Shown one piece after another: positions 46,802 to 54,799 of a stretch of DNA of 64,000 bases. Source of the DNA: Desulfosarcina ovata subsp. ovata. Its GTDB lineage: Bacteria > Desulfobacterota > Desulfobacteria > Desulfobacterales > Desulfosarcinaceae. The translations under genes were made by a program, and so were the position numbers. The DNA is taken from assembly GCF_009689005.1 (NCBI RefSeq), contig NZ_AP021879.1, positions 1,798,001 through 1,862,000 on the forward strand, given 5' to 3'. Position 1 is the first letter of the stretch. Each line of letters starts with the position of its first letter. The notes under the pieces were generated by a model. That model did no database searches, was not told where the DNA came from, and saw only the letters and a program-made list of their open reading frames with translations.

Positions 46802-47765
46802 TTTTCAACGAAAAAACGCCGTCCAGCCCCTTCACGGACCTTGGTTTCTTCTCATGCTTGGATTGAAACAGGTGCTTGAACTGCTGGTAGGTATTTGAGA
46901 CATATTCCCGCGATCCGATAATCCCGGAATCCGTAAAATACCGCGTCCGGTATAAAAAACGTTCTGTACGACTGATCTCGAAGTTCTTCTTTTGCTCTCT
47001 GGTTACCACTTTTCCCGGAATTGTTTTCGTATAGGGCTTGCCATCGGTTGGTATCGCTCCAGTCTCATATACATATTTTCGATAAAGCCGCACCCGCTCC
47101 TTTTCGCTTTTCACATTGAATTGTTTCAAGCTTGCCCGAGGCAATTCACATTGTGACAGCGAATCGTATTTCATTGGGCCGAAATCGGTCGACAAAAAGC
47201 CATCCTTGTTACTGGTCTGGATATGGTACCCTATCGAATTCCAGCGATAATCCTCCGGCCGTTCCACGATGCCGGCCCGAACCGGATTAAGATCGATGTA
47301 CGCCATGCAATTGATTAGCGTCTCCCCTTCTTCTACGATTACGCTTTTGAACCGATCGCCCCAAAAATAGCCTCGGCGACCGTGGCGTTTATTGTAAAAA
47401 CGGGTAAAGTTGACTTTGATTTCGCGCATGAATTCAGAAAGGCTGGCAAGTTTTTCACGGACAAACGGTAATTGCCCTTCCCAGCCCATGGCCTGCTTTT
47501 CACCATAAAAGCGCTCCAGCCGTTCTTTAACCGCTTCATCCGTAAACGCATATTCTGGAAGCATCTTTACTAAAAGGTGAAAGTGGTTGCCCATCAGGGC
47601 AAAGCCATACACCTCAGTAAAAAACAGACCAGCCATCCGCTTGACCAAATCCAGCAAAAAATCTTTTTCAAATGCTTCCAGCGGGAAGCCATCCAGCGCA
47701 GTTCTGGACATTACATGATAAACCGCTGTCTGATCCTGAATAATCATTCGGGATACGCGGGGCAT
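46782..47765 (-). CDS. REP-associated tyrosine (Y1) transposase, TnpA-REP type
   Basis: A single-strand HUH nuclease of the IS200-like TnpA-REP group, which moves or amplifies REP palindromes. The HUH pair is in FALMGNHFHLLVK (about residue 60), and FTRFYNKRHGRRGYFWGDRFKS follows with the catalytic tyrosine region. The 327 residues are longer than IS200 TnpA, with a family tail IDLNPVRAGIVERPEDYRW. Several REP-like repeats lie within 20 kb, as expected for this family. A broken relative is at 50571-50711. Confidence 0.9.
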   Translation of the reverse strand: MPRVSRMIIQDQTAVYHVMSRTALDGFPLEAFEKDFLLDLVKRMAGLFFTEVYGFALMGNHFHLLVKMLPEYAFTDEAVKERLERFYGEKQAMGWEGQLPFVREKLASLSEFMREIKVNFTRFYNKRHGRRGYFWGDRFKSVIVEEGETLINCMAYIDLNPVRAGIVERPEDYRWNSIGYHIQTSNKDGFLSTDFGPMKYDSLSQCELPRASLKQFNVKSEKERVRLYRKYVYETGAIPTDGKPYTKTIPGKVVTREQKKNFEISRTERFLYRTRYFTDSGIIGSREYVSNTYQQFKHLFQSKHEKKPRSVKGLDGVFSLKRLSENL

Positions 47766-47789
47766 GATTACCTCTCATTCTCGTCCCAA

Positions 47790-47972
47790 CTAATCAATCA
47801 GACGGTTGCCTACGTTGAGGCAACTTTCGATGGCCAAGTGAAAAAAGCGTTCCGTGCTACCATAGTGGATCGGATTGTCAATAAACTCGTCATAAGGAAC
47901 CTTCCGGGCTTCCAGCAAATGAAGATGGTATTTATTCAGGTATTTGAGATGTTCCTTAATTTGTTCATCCAT
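47790..47972 (-). pseudogene. hepT: Truncated HepT-like HEPN toxin
   Basis: 60 residues from the ATG at 47972, reading MDEQIKEHLKYLNKYHLHL and ending AIESCLNVGNRLID. This is the first half of a HepT (DUF86) HEPN RNase; the second half with the RX4-6H catalytic motif is missing, and a stop follows directly. The start overlaps the mntA stop, as in intact MntA-HepT pairs. The toxin is probably inactive. Confidence 0.75.
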
Positions 47973-48411
47973 GATAGCCAACCCCTTCCAGGAAAACTGC
48001 ATCAAACGCATCCCTCATGCACTTGAAATCCAGATACTGTGTTACCAAGCGTTCACGAAAATCAATCAAGGCAGCCGTACTCCTGCAGACCAGTATCTTT
48101 CCTGTCTTGAAAATTTGAAATGCCATTCTAGGTGGGGCGTCGTTCAGGATGATCAAATCAATCTCATCGGTTCTGAATGTATCGCTAAAAAGGCCGATAA
48201 GTTGAATGTGTTTGTCAAAACGCTGCCTTTTGTCCAACCGATCATCGAGTAAAATACCGAAATCCAAATCGCTCAGCGGCTTTAAAGGGCCAGTCGCCAA
48301 GCTGCCGAATGCGAAGAGAACAACGACGACCGGGTCAGCCTCAATAGCCTTGATAATTTCAGGAACCTTTTTTTGGACGTCCTTGGGTATTTTTTTGCCT
48401 TCGCGAATCAT
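47965..48411 (-). CDS. mntA: MntA-like nucleotidyltransferase antitoxin
   Basis: A 148-residue minimal nucleotidyltransferase. In MntA-HepT systems this protein adds AMP groups to the HEPN toxin and silences it. The motif FAFGSLATGPLKPLSDLDFGIL (in parts) is the GSX10DXD active site; a third acidic residue is in EIDLIILN. It overlaps the toxin remnant by 8 bases. With the toxin broken, it may be a relic or serve another partner. Confidence 0.85.
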   Translation of the reverse strand: MIREGKKIPKDVQKKVPEIIKAIEADPVVVVLFAFGSLATGPLKPLSDLDFGILLDDRLDKRQRFDKHIQLIGLFSDTFRTDEIDLIILNDAPPRMAFQIFKTGKILVCRSTAALIDFRERLVTQYLDFKCMRDAFDAVFLEGVGYHG

Positions 48412-48583
48412 TATGTTCCTTCTTCAACCGTATTTTCTAGTAACACTTTCTGATAAACGACTTTTTTGTCACACTTCCTCCCTCCAATTATCTTTGGAAA
48501 ATGAGCCAAAATATCCCAGACTGATAGATCTTTGGATGTAAGGCGAAACGCTTATTTCAGGGGAAAAATAAGCCAATCACCTT
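48412..48583. other. Intergenic stretch, no gene seen
   Basis: AT-rich sequence upstream of mntA. It contains no frame that resembles a known protein and leads into a REP-like repeat. Confidence 0.4.
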
Positions 48584-48657
48584 TAGCAAATCATACGGGA
48601 AATCTATTTTAAATTTTTTCGGGTGTCAACAATTTAGTATAAAGTACCTGTCCCTTT
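48584..48657. repeat. REP-like repeat, GTACCTGTCCC family
   Basis: Shares a long block with 52278-52325, 53561-53587 and 63010-63083: CAAATCAT near the start, then GGGTGTCAA, then TATAAAGTACCTGTCCCTTT. The widespread GGGACAGGTACTTT motif is one I associate with TnpA-REP elements in this group. Confidence 0.7.
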
Positions 48658-48665
48658 CAGTTTCC

Positions 48666-48938
48666 AGTCTCGAAAATCATGCGCCCACCATCGCCAATGC
48701 GGTCAGGGTCAGAGAACACTGGGGCATTGAAAACGGATTACACTATTGTTTGGACGTATCTTTCCGCGAAGACCACTGCCGGGTACGCAAAGATCATGCT
48801 CTGGAAAACTTCGTAATTCTGCGTCACATGGCCATGAACCTGCTCAAACGCGAGAAAACCCTTAAAGGCGGTATTCAAACCAAACGCCTCAAAGCGGCAT
48901 GGGATGAGAATTATCTGATAAAAATCCTATCCGCATAA
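48666..48938 (+). pseudogene. C-terminal remnant of an ISAs1-family transposase
   Basis: 91 codons reading REHWGIENGLHYCLDVSF, then ILRHMAMNLLKREKTLKGG and WDENYLIKILSA, the end of ISAs1/H-repeat transposases. The N-terminal 270 or so residues are missing and replaced by the REP-like repeat just upstream. Confidence 0.85.
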
Positions 48939-48949
48939 ATTTTACTTAC

Positions 48950-48972
48950 GATTGCCCTGCCTGACCCCGTTG
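48950..48972. repeat. Short repeat with GCCCTGCCTGACCCC
   Basis: GATTGCCCTGCCTGACCCC is present here and again at about 58442-58460. It resembles the other GACCCC repeats of this region. Confidence 0.5.
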
Positions 48973-48982
48973 TCTCGTTTCT

Positions 48983-49048
48983 TCGCGCTCTCTGTGACTC
49001 TGTGTGAGGCAGTTTTGTCAATAATGAAGACCTAACCCCCTTTTTTTG
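48983..49048. repeat. REP-like repeat, AATGAAGACCTNACCCC family, copy 1
   Basis: A CTCTGTG-rich lead is followed by TTTTGTCAATAATGAAGACC and a run of C and T. Copies are at 49782-49845 and 53660-53735. Confidence 0.65.
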
Positions 49049-49078
49049 TTGACAACAGGGAGAAACCAGCCGTATTAA

Positions 49079-49096
49079 TGTACATTATAACGTACA
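49079..49096. promoter_or_regulatory. Operator-like palindrome before phd
   Basis: TGTACATTATAACGTACA is a dyad with arms TGTAC/GTACA, 16 bases before the antitoxin start. Phd-type antitoxins repress their own operon at such sites. Confidence 0.5.
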
Positions 49097-49111
49097 CTAT
49101 GGGAGGTTTGT

Positions 49112-49372
49112 ATGAAAAATAATATAACAGCAACCGATGCACGTCGCCAATTTTTCGAAATAGTCAAAGGCGCAACTGAAAAACATCAGATATTCCGAAT
49201 TCGGCATCCCAAAGGCTCCGTTGTTATGCTATCTGAAGAGGAATATGACAACTTGATTGAAACGCTTGAACTGCTGTCAACACCTGGAATGTTAAAGAGT
49301 TTGGACCGTTCCATAAATCAAATGAACAGCGGCGAGACCTATTCGATGGACGAGGTTTTTGGAGACACTTGA
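49112..49372 (+). CDS. Phd/YefM-family antitoxin
   Basis: An 86-residue antitoxin. The N-terminus ITATDARRQFFEIVKGATE is the DNA-binding/dimer part, and IRHPKGSVVMLSEEEYDNLIETLELL (in pieces) is the family core. The C-terminus should wrap the toxin. GGGAGG precedes the ATG. The toxin gene starts at its last base, so translation is coupled. Confidence 0.9.
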   Translation: MKNNITATDARRQFFEIVKGATEKHQIFRIRHPKGSVVMLSEEEYDNLIETLELLSTPGMLKSLDRSINQMNSGETYSMDEVFGDT

Positions 49373-49623
49373 TGTATGAAATCAGATTCACGAAAGAAGC
49401 CCTCAAGGACGTCAATAAACTAAGCCCCCGCCTTAAGTCCAAGTTGAAAGATATTCTTGAATACAGAATCAGTCCCGAACCTCATTCCGGGAAAAAATTA
49501 GTCGGCCAGCTAAAAGGGTTTTATTCGATGCGTCTAAGCTTTCAAGACAGAATCGTGTACACAATCGATGAAGAGAACAATAAGGTTTTCATCCACCGGG
49601 CCAAAACCCATTACGGTGATTGA
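49372..49623 (+). CDS. RelE/ParE-family toxin (YoeB/Txe-like)
   Basis: An 83-residue toxin with the fold EIRFTKEALKDVNKLSPRLK, then GQLKGFYSMRLSFQDRIVYTID and a C-terminal HRAKTHYG. The YoeB-type ends with a similar His-Tyr. It would cut mRNA on the ribosome; a ParE-like gyrase poison is less likely. The ATG at 49372 overlaps the antitoxin stop and has GGAGA upstream. Confidence 0.85.
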   Translation: MYEIRFTKEALKDVNKLSPRLKSKLKDILEYRISPEPHSGKKLVGQLKGFYSMRLSFQDRIVYTIDEENNKVFIHRAKTHYGD

Positions 49624-49781
49624 TTCTTTTCTCTTTCTAAATTACCACAGACACACACCGACTCACACGGACGTATTTGTTGGTTGGATTCGTTGAGTTC
49701 GTTGGGTTTAGGAAAAAGAAATTATCAGCTGTTTTGCCCCTTGGCTCCTCGACCTCTTGAATCCTTGGCCCCTTCATTTTT
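49624..49781. other. Intergenic stretch with GACTCACACGGA-type filler
   Basis: No gene is seen. The sequence has CACAGACACACACCGACTCA and other low-complexity phrases that often sit next to REP sites in this region. Confidence 0.4.
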
Positions 49782-49845
49782 TCGCGCTCTGTGTCTCTGT
49801 AAGAGGCTATTTTGTCAAGAATGAAGACCTGACCCCGTTGTTTTT
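49782..49845. repeat. REP-like repeat, AATGAAGACCTNACCCC family, copy 2
   Basis: CGCTCTGTGTCTCTGTAAGAG is followed by TTTTGTCAAGAATGAAGACC, TGACCCCGTTG and a T-run. It matches 48983-49048 and 53660-53735. Confidence 0.65.
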
Positions 49846-49930
49846 CCGTTTATCGAACGTATTAAGAACGCCATGGTGGTTATGGAACCTTTTTTATGCT
49901 CAAGCGAAACGTGTTTTGAGGAAAAAATAA

Positions 49931-50197
49931 TTATCTGAAAAGTTGGGAATGTGAACCGATTCTTACCAAGCGAAGTGTGTTTTCTTCAATAGAATAGATT
50001 ACAATTAAATCCCCACCGACATGAAATTCCCTAAAACCAGAAAAGTTTCCAATCAAATTGTGGTCCCTTGCTTCAAGTGGCAGTTCCTTCTCATCCAACA
50101 ACAGGGATAAAAATTGGATATATTTCTCGTACTGAGAGTCTTTCATTTTTATTTTCTGATAATCTTTTCGATAGGTTTTCGTCCGAAATAACTTCAT
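49931..50197 (-). CDS. yafQ: YafQ-family ribosome-dependent mRNA interferase
   Basis: An 88-residue toxin that cuts mRNA in the ribosomal A site. EARDHNLIGNFSGFREFHVGG and LRLVRIGSHSQLF carry the YafQ histidines and the C-terminal His-x-x-Leu-Phe end. The antitoxin gene is 5 bases upstream. All key residues seem present. Confidence 0.92.
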   Translation of the reverse strand: MKLFRTKTYRKDYQKIKMKDSQYEKYIQFLSLLLDEKELPLEARDHNLIGNFSGFREFHVGGDLIVIYSIEENTLRLVRIGSHSQLFR

Positions 50198-50202
50198 ATG
50201 AA

Positions 50203-50439
50203 CTATTTCGAAAATTCATCGATAGTTATATAATCACCATCCAATCGTTTGGCTTCTTCCATTGCCGCCAAGGTTTCATCGTTGGGGATTTTGATTTCAA
50301 ACGGAAGCCCTTTGTGGCAAACAATCAAATTATTAAACACATTGATTGCTTGCGAATAGCTCAAGCCAAGATATTTTAAGATCTCTTTCGCTTGTCTATA
50401 GTTTTTTGTATCCACCCTTATGGTTGTTTGGGTCTTCAT
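50203..50439 (-). CDS. dinJ: RelB/DinJ-family antitoxin
   Basis: About 78 residues, N-terminal ribbon-helix-helix MKTQTTIRVDTKNYRQAKEI, and a middle GLSYSQAINVFNNLIV. The protein binds YafQ and its own promoter. The ATG at 50439 was chosen as the family start; a frame from 50460 adds 7 residues. Confidence 0.9.
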   Translation of the reverse strand: MKTQTTIRVDTKNYRQAKEILKYLGLSYSQAINVFNNLIVCHKGLPFEIKIPNDETLAAMEEAKRLDGDYITIDEFSK

Positions 50440-50570
50440 GTTGATAGTGCCTTTTATCAATTATCGTTTTTTCAAAAAATATCCCAATTGGGATACAAAG
50501 TCAAGAATAACCACCCTTTTGATTTTATGGAAAAGTAAAATCCACACTTCAACACACCGCAAGTATGTTC

Positions 50571-50711
50571 AAACACATTGAATTCCTTGAGTCCAAAATC
50601 AGTGGAAAGAAACCCGTCTTTGTTGTTGGTTTGAAGATGAGATCCCAGCGAATTCCAGCGATACTCCTCAGGCTTATCCACGATACCGGCACGAACTGGA
50701 TTGAGGTCGAT
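50571..50711 (-). pseudogene. Fragment of a TnpA-REP transposase
   Basis: 47 residues matching the C-terminal part of the intact TnpA-REP at 46782: IDLNPVRAGIVDKPEEYRW, then NNKDGFLSTDFGLKEFN. The flanking codons do not continue the family, so only this piece is left. Confidence 0.8.
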
Positions 50712-50839
50712 GTGGGGCGAGCGGGGAGGCCAAGCCAACCCCATATAATTAAGGCTAAATTGTTTCAAAGAAGGGCCGAAATACACCCTATATTGAGATT
50801 TTTGGTATTAAATTAAAAAGTGCGATATAGGATGATTCA

Positions 50840-50998
50840 ATGGCAAGGGCAAAACGACATTATATCCCATATCAAATCTGGCATATCACCCAAAGATGCC
50901 ACAAACGGGAATTCCTGCTGAAATTTAAACAGGACCGCTACCGCTGGATTCAGTGGCTGTTGATTCCCGCAATAAATGGAACGAAATTTTCAGATTAA
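50840..50998 (+). pseudogene. Truncated start of a second TnpA-REP/IS200-like transposase
   Basis: 52 codons, MARAKRHYIPYQIWHITQRC and FLLKFKQDRYRWIQWLL, as in the first 40 residues of a REP transposase subgroup. It then leaves the family and stops. A 1.2-kb IS begins 33 bases downstream. Confidence 0.75.
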
Positions 50999-51031
50999 AT
51001 TGAAGCGTTTTCCAGATTCTCTGATTGATTG

Positions 51032-52204
51032 GCACTGGTTCAGTTGAATAGGCAATTAATTAGTCATAATTTTGAATAGTTAAATATGTTGTGCACTGAA
51101 AAGTGCTTCTGGAGTGATCTCGCATTCGAGTACTCCTAAACTAACAGCGGGCACCTTTTTGGTCGTAAAGTGAACTCTGAGGAAGTTATGGATAACCCAA
51201 TAAACGTTCAACACGCGTTGAAGACCGGTTTCTGATTTTGCATATGTGTTTGTTTTTCTTCTATACGCGGAACATTTTCGGCGCATTGCAGCATTGTTGG
51301 CTTCAACGTGATTGGCGTGTGTTTCCTTATCTGTAATATGGTTTGTGGTCTCAGGGTGTTGAGGACATGTTGTCTGGTATTTTGGCCTTTTGCGTCCTTT
51401 CTTATGGGCTTGGGATCCTTTGTTTTTTACCCTGACGGTGACTCCCTTTTTCAACACTTTTCGAGGACGACCACGCATGCCAGTTTGAAAAAGCTCGTGG
51501 CATATTTCAAATAGAATTTTTCCATATCGACGTTCACCATCTGTCAGAAGGGTTATGTCTTCAGTTTGGTTGACAAGTTCCGCCAGGGTTTTGATTGCTT
51601 TTTCAAAAAGGGACCTGTCCTTTTTACCGCAGCTCATTTCCCAAATGAAACGGCTGGCTCTATCCATGAGGACAATAGTCCATCCGGAAGATTCTTCAGC
51701 AGGAACATTTTTTTTGACTTTTGTATAAAATTCATCACCTTCAATGACTGACTGGATGAACGTATGCGCCATTGAATAGATAAATAAAGTACTATAAAGA
51801 TAGGAAAATTTTCTTTCCCAGGCAAGAAGGGTGTTTTTAGCGATTTTAAAGATCCGGCAGGTGGCATTGAGTGACGTTCCCTCAGTTCGGGCGTTTAAGA
51901 CCTCCCAAATTTTACTGACAGGCTTTCTGATATCTTGCAGGAAGGTGTTTTTTGTTTCTGAGAATGAATATTTGCAGTCTTGACAAAGAAACATTTCCCT
52001 ATCACCGTTAGAAATTGTGCGATATACATAGTCATGTCGGATATTTTCAGACGAACAATTGGGACATTTGCATGTAAATAACAGCATAATCTACTCCTTC
52101 TCATCATGGTTGGGGTAGATTACCGTACATTTTTTATTTTCTATTGTCCAGCTATTTTATGTATATTCTGCCACTTACAACACCTATTCAACTGAACCAG
52201 TGCC
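51032..52204 (-). mobile_element. IS1-like insertion sequence
   Basis: A 1,173-bp element with ends GGCACTGGTTCAGTTGAATA (inverted). No matching target duplication can be seen at the flanks. One transposase gene fills it. Confidence 0.85.
51080..52087 (-). CDS. IS1-like transposase with zinc ribbon
   Basis: A 335-residue DDE transposase. The N-terminal zinc ribbon is CKCPNCSSENIRHDY with CQDCKYSF. The helix-turn-helix has NATCRIFKIAKNTLLAWE. The catalytic aspartates are in GDEFYTKVK and LLTDGERRYG, and the glutamate is in HVEANNAAMRR. An IS1-family fold is therefore likely, in one uninterrupted frame rather than the two frameshifted frames of classical IS1. Confidence 0.85.
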   Translation of the reverse strand: MLLFTCKCPNCSSENIRHDYVYRTISNGDREMFLCQDCKYSFSETKNTFLQDIRKPVSKIWEVLNARTEGTSLNATCRIFKIAKNTLLAWERKFSYLYSTLFIYSMAHTFIQSVIEGDEFYTKVKKNVPAEESSGWTIVLMDRASRFIWEMSCGKKDRSLFEKAIKTLAELVNQTEDITLLTDGERRYGKILFEICHELFQTGMRGRPRKVLKKGVTVRVKNKGSQAHKKGRKRPKYQTTCPQHPETTNHITDKETHANHVEANNAAMRRKCSAYRRKTNTYAKSETGLQRVLNVYWVIHNFLRVHFTTKKVPAVSLGVLECEITPEALFSAQHI

Positions 52205-52277
52205 GGCATTTACGCTCTCCAATAAAAAAGCTAACCAATTATCCATCTCTATAAATAATTCAAAAAAAATTATTCCA

Positions 52278-52325
52278 ATTTTTTTTAGGGTGTCAATCTT
52301 TTTTTATATAGTACCTGTCCCTTTT
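52278..52325. repeat. REP-like repeat, GTACCTGTCCC family, copy 2
   Basis: AATTTTTTTTAGGGTGTCAA followed by TATAGTACCTGTCCCTTTTT; matches 48584-48657. Confidence 0.65.
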
Positions 52326-52348
52326 TTCTCTGTTGTATTGACATATGC

Positions 52349-52362
52349 ACACTTATATGTGT
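52349..52362. promoter_or_regulatory. Operator-like dyad in the hicAB promoter
   Basis: ACACTTATATGTGT is a near-perfect dyad 11 bases before the hicA start; a TTGACA lies at 52338. HicB proteins with helix-turn-helix ends bind such sites and repress their own operon. Confidence 0.5.
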
Positions 52363-52373
52363 ACATTGCGTGC

Positions 52374-52553
52374 ATGAAACGAAAAAAGCTGGAAGCTGAG
52401 TTGACGAAGTTGGGATGGTGGCTTGAAAGACACGGCGGCAACCACGATATCTGGACCAACGGCGACCGGCAGGAACCGGTCCCCCGCCATAGTGAGATCA
52501 ACGAGAAGCTTGCCCGATCAATACTAAACAAGGCAAGAAAGGCTAAACCATGA
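52374..52553 (+). CDS. hicA: HicA-family mRNA interferase toxin
   Basis: A 59-residue toxin with the HicA histidine in ERHGGNHDIWTNG and the family end EINEKLARSILNKARK. The ATG at 52374 is the family start; a longer frame from 52200 is noise. It overlaps hicB by 4 bases. Confidence 0.9.
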   Translation: MKRKKLEAELTKLGWWLERHGGNHDIWTNGDRQEPVPRHSEINEKLARSILNKARKAKP

Positions 52554-52969
52554 GATTCGCAGGACGCATTTATAAAGACGGCAAATTCTGGCTGGCGGAA
52601 ATTCCCATCCTGGATCTGATGACCCAGGGCCGCACCAAAAAAGAGGCCTACCTGATGGTGGCCGATATGATTGAAACGCTGGTGAACCGGGACGGCTTCA
52701 AGGTGACAGTATATAAGGGTGCCAAGGACACCTTCGAGGTCGGGGCCCCGGAGCCGAAACCCATGATCGGGCTTTTGCTGAAACGCAAGCGTGAAATCAG
52801 CGGGCTTTCGCTCGCCCAGGTCGCCAAACGGATGGGGATGTCATCGCGCAACGCCTACGCCCGCTATGAACAAGGTACGGCGATGCCAACGATCGAAAAG
52901 CTGAACCAGCTGTTTTATGCCGTGTCACCGGATACGGATCTGGTGATCGATGAGGCCCGTAATGGTTGA
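52550..52969 (+). CDS. hicB: HicB-family antitoxin with helix-turn-helix
   Basis: A 139-residue antitoxin. The N-terminal HicB fold has GKFWLAEIPILDLMTQGRTK, and the C-terminal XRE helix-turn-helix has LSLAQVAKRMGMSSRNAYAR. It binds HicA and represses its operon. It follows hicA directly and overlaps the following remnant by 8 bases. Confidence 0.9.
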   Translation: MRFAGRIYKDGKFWLAEIPILDLMTQGRTKKEAYLMVADMIETLVNRDGFKVTVYKGAKDTFEVGAPEPKPMIGLLLKRKREISGLSLAQVAKRMGMSSRNAYARYEQGTAMPTIEKLNQLFYAVSPDTDLVIDEARNG

Positions 52970-53138
52970 TACCGCAAGTCGACCCACGTTCGAGGATTTC
53001 AAAAACAAGGCGCTGGCCGAACCGAAAACCAGCGCCCCATACGACACGCTGGCGCCGGTTTACGAGCTGAAACAAAAGAGGATCGGCATGCGTAAGGCCG
53101 CCGGATACAACGTGAAAATCGACTTCGTTCATGATTGA
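52962..53138 (+). pseudogene. Truncated HigA-like antitoxin
   Basis: 58 codons reading TFEDFKNKALAEPKTSAPYD, then LAPVYELKQKRIGMRKAAG. This matches the first part of HigA-type XRE antitoxins, but the helix-turn-helix that should follow is missing and the frame stops. No toxin gene precedes it. Confidence 0.7.
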
Positions 53139-53140
53139 TT

Positions 53141-53277
53141 ATCGCGGGCAAGGCCCACTCTTACATGGCCACGGACTTTAATTGACGCCATCGAATGTGT
53201 TCTTTCGGCAAGCATGCATGAAATCCGCGAAGGGATAGGATATCATCGGTTGAACCAAAAAATAAGGAGGCCAGCCG
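53141..53277. other. Short intergenic stretch
   Basis: No gene seen. It leads into a good ribosome site (AAGGAGG) for the IS66 accessory fragment. Confidence 0.4.
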
Positions 53278-53397
53278 ATGACCGCCGATATCCAAGATGT
53301 TCCCACAATTTCCCCTACCCTCGAGCAGGTCCGGCAACGTTTCGAATCCTGGCGTCATCGAAGGAAAAAACGCACCCGCATTCCTCATGCGTTGTAA
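53278..53397 (+). pseudogene. 5' fragment of an IS66 accessory gene (tnpA)
   Basis: 39 codons after AAGGAGG: ISPTLEQVRQRFESWRHRRK and KRTRIPHAL, the start of the small IS66-family accessory protein. A stop follows where the family continues with a Trp. The other IS66 genes are absent. Confidence 0.6.
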
Positions 53398-53560
53398 CGC
53401 AAGGTGCCGGTTTCGGACATGATCATGGTAAACCGATCGACAAAATCGTCCCGATCGATGTCGTTCAGGAAGATGGTTCCGCCGCTCGATCCCGTTTTAG
53501 ATTTAATCGCATAATTTCATGCCCGTCCCATTTGGCCTACGTCCCCTTTGCCCTAGTATT

Positions 53561-53587
53561 GGAGTCAAGTATAAAGTACCTGTCCCT
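53561..53587. repeat. REP-like repeat, GTACCTGTCCC family, copy 3 (short)
   Basis: GGAGTCAAGTATAAAGTACC continues to TGTCCCT; matches the core of 48584-48657. Confidence 0.6.
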
Positions 53588-53659
53588 ATTATTTCAGTAT
53601 ATTTCCGAATACAAAATTCAACTTGATTTTGGCGAAGCCAACCGTCCCTTATCTTCTTT

Positions 53660-53735
53660 GCGATCTCTGCGGCTTTGCGTGAGGCAATTGGTTTCTGATC
53701 TTGTCAAGAATGAAGACCTAACCCCGTTGTTTTTT
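53660..53735. repeat. REP-like repeat, AATGAAGACCTNACCCC family, copy 3
   Basis: GCGATCTCTGCGGCTTTGCG lead, then CTTGTCAAGAATGAAGACC, TAACCCCGTTG and a T-run. It ends 12 bases before the 21-bp direct repeat at 53747. Confidence 0.65.
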
Positions 53736-53746
53736 TATTTAGTTTC

Positions 53747-53767
53747 TTAAGGACGTCCCGCAATTCC
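53747..53767. repeat. 21-bp direct repeat at the left of the ATPase-primase module
   Basis: A 21-bp sequence beginning TTAAGGACGTCCCGC occurs here and at 58342-58362, in the same orientation, on either side of the ATPase-primase genes. Confidence 0.6.
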
Positions 53768-53946
53768 AGGACAAGACCAAAAACGTTTCTGGCAAACGCC
53801 GCCTCATCCAACCGGACGAAAATACGACATCGTCAATTCCGTCAATCAACAGACCGCTGCCGGCGCTGCTTCGAAAATTGTTAGCCGATCACGCAGCAAC
53901 GGGTTTGCCCCCGGCTTATATTCCCAAGGAGGAAATCGAAGAATGA
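53747..53946 (+). pseudogene. C-terminal remnant of a presumed integrase/transposase gene
   Basis: One frame from 53749 to the stop at 53946 reads KDVPQFQDKTKNVSGKRRLI, then LPALLRKLLADHAATGLPP and IPKEEIEE. Its stop overlaps the ATPase start by 4 bases (ATGA), so it was the upstream gene of that operon. In related loci a DDE integrase has this position. The front of the gene is gone, replaced by REP-like repeats. Confidence 0.55.
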
Positions 53947-54782
53947 ACAATACCGATATCAGAAGCTTGTACGGACTCAAATACAACCCGTTTCTGCCCG
54001 ATTTGCCACCGGAAGCGTTGTATGCCATCCCAGGCACCGAGTCTTTTGGATTGCGGGTGCGATCCATGGCCGAGAACGGCGGCTTTGCATTGATTACCGG
54101 AGAGCCGGGATTGGGGAAAAGCAAGACGCTACAAAAGATTGCCCATCAACTCGAACAGATACCCGACCTGACCGTCGGTGTGATGCAGCGCCCCCAAAGC
54201 AAGCTGGGGGACTTTTACCGCGAAATGGGTGAGTTGTTCAATGTCAACCTGTCCCCCTCCAACCGCTATGGCGGCTTCAAGGCCCTGCGGGACCGTTGGG
54301 AACGCCATTGCCAGTCGACGTTGCTAAAACCGGTGCTTTTGATTGACGAGGCCCAGCAGGTGTCGACCGAGTGCCTGACCGAACTGCGTATTTTACAGAG
54401 CCATCGGTTCGACTCGCAGAGCCTTTTGTTTACTATTCTGTGTGGCGACAACCGGCTGCCCGACAGGTTCCGGTCCGCCGACTTGTTGCCCCTGGGCAGC
54501 CGTATCGGACCACGGTTATTGCTCGAACCGCTTTCTCCCGAGCAACTCCAGGATTATTTGTATTTCGCTCTCGAGACGGCCGGGAACCGTCAACTGATGA
54601 CCGACGAATTGATTCTTACATTGTCCGCTCACGCGGCCAACAATCTGCGGGTGCTCAACCAAATGGCCGCGGAATTGCTCGCCACGGCGGCCCAAGAGAA
54701 TCTGCCTCGTCTCGATGAGGCTTTGTTTTTTAAGTTGTTCTCACCGCCAATGACGAAATCCCAACATAGGAGAAGAAAATGA
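53943..54782 (+). CDS. ExeA/TniB-like AAA+ ATPase
   Basis: A 279-residue ATPase of the ExeA/TniB type, as used by Tn7-like, Mu-like and related transposons to choose targets. The N-terminus SLYGLKYNPFLPDLPPEAL is typical of ExeA. Walker A is GEPGLGKSKTLQKIA, Walker B is PVLLIDEAQQV, and the sensor region has SLLFTILCGDNRLPDRF. A C-terminal arginine-rich tail follows. It overlaps the presumed integrase remnant and is followed by a structured intergenic sequence and a primase-like gene. Confidence 0.9.
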   Translation: MNNTDIRSLYGLKYNPFLPDLPPEALYAIPGTESFGLRVRSMAENGGFALITGEPGLGKSKTLQKIAHQLEQIPDLTVGVMQRPQSKLGDFYREMGELFNVNLSPSNRYGGFKALRDRWERHCQSTLLKPVLLIDEAQQVSTECLTELRILQSHRFDSQSLLFTILCGDNRLPDRFRSADLLPLGSRIGPRLLLEPLSPEQLQDYLYFALETAGNRQLMTDELILTLSAHAANNLRVLNQMAAELLATAAQENLPRLDEALFFKLFSPPMTKSQHRRRK

Positions 54783-54799
54783 TCATCGGTTTTTCATAA

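Noticed and set aside
51032..52204. Target duplication of the IS1-like element
   Set aside because: Flanks (ATTGATT and GGCATTT) do not match, so no TSD is claimed.
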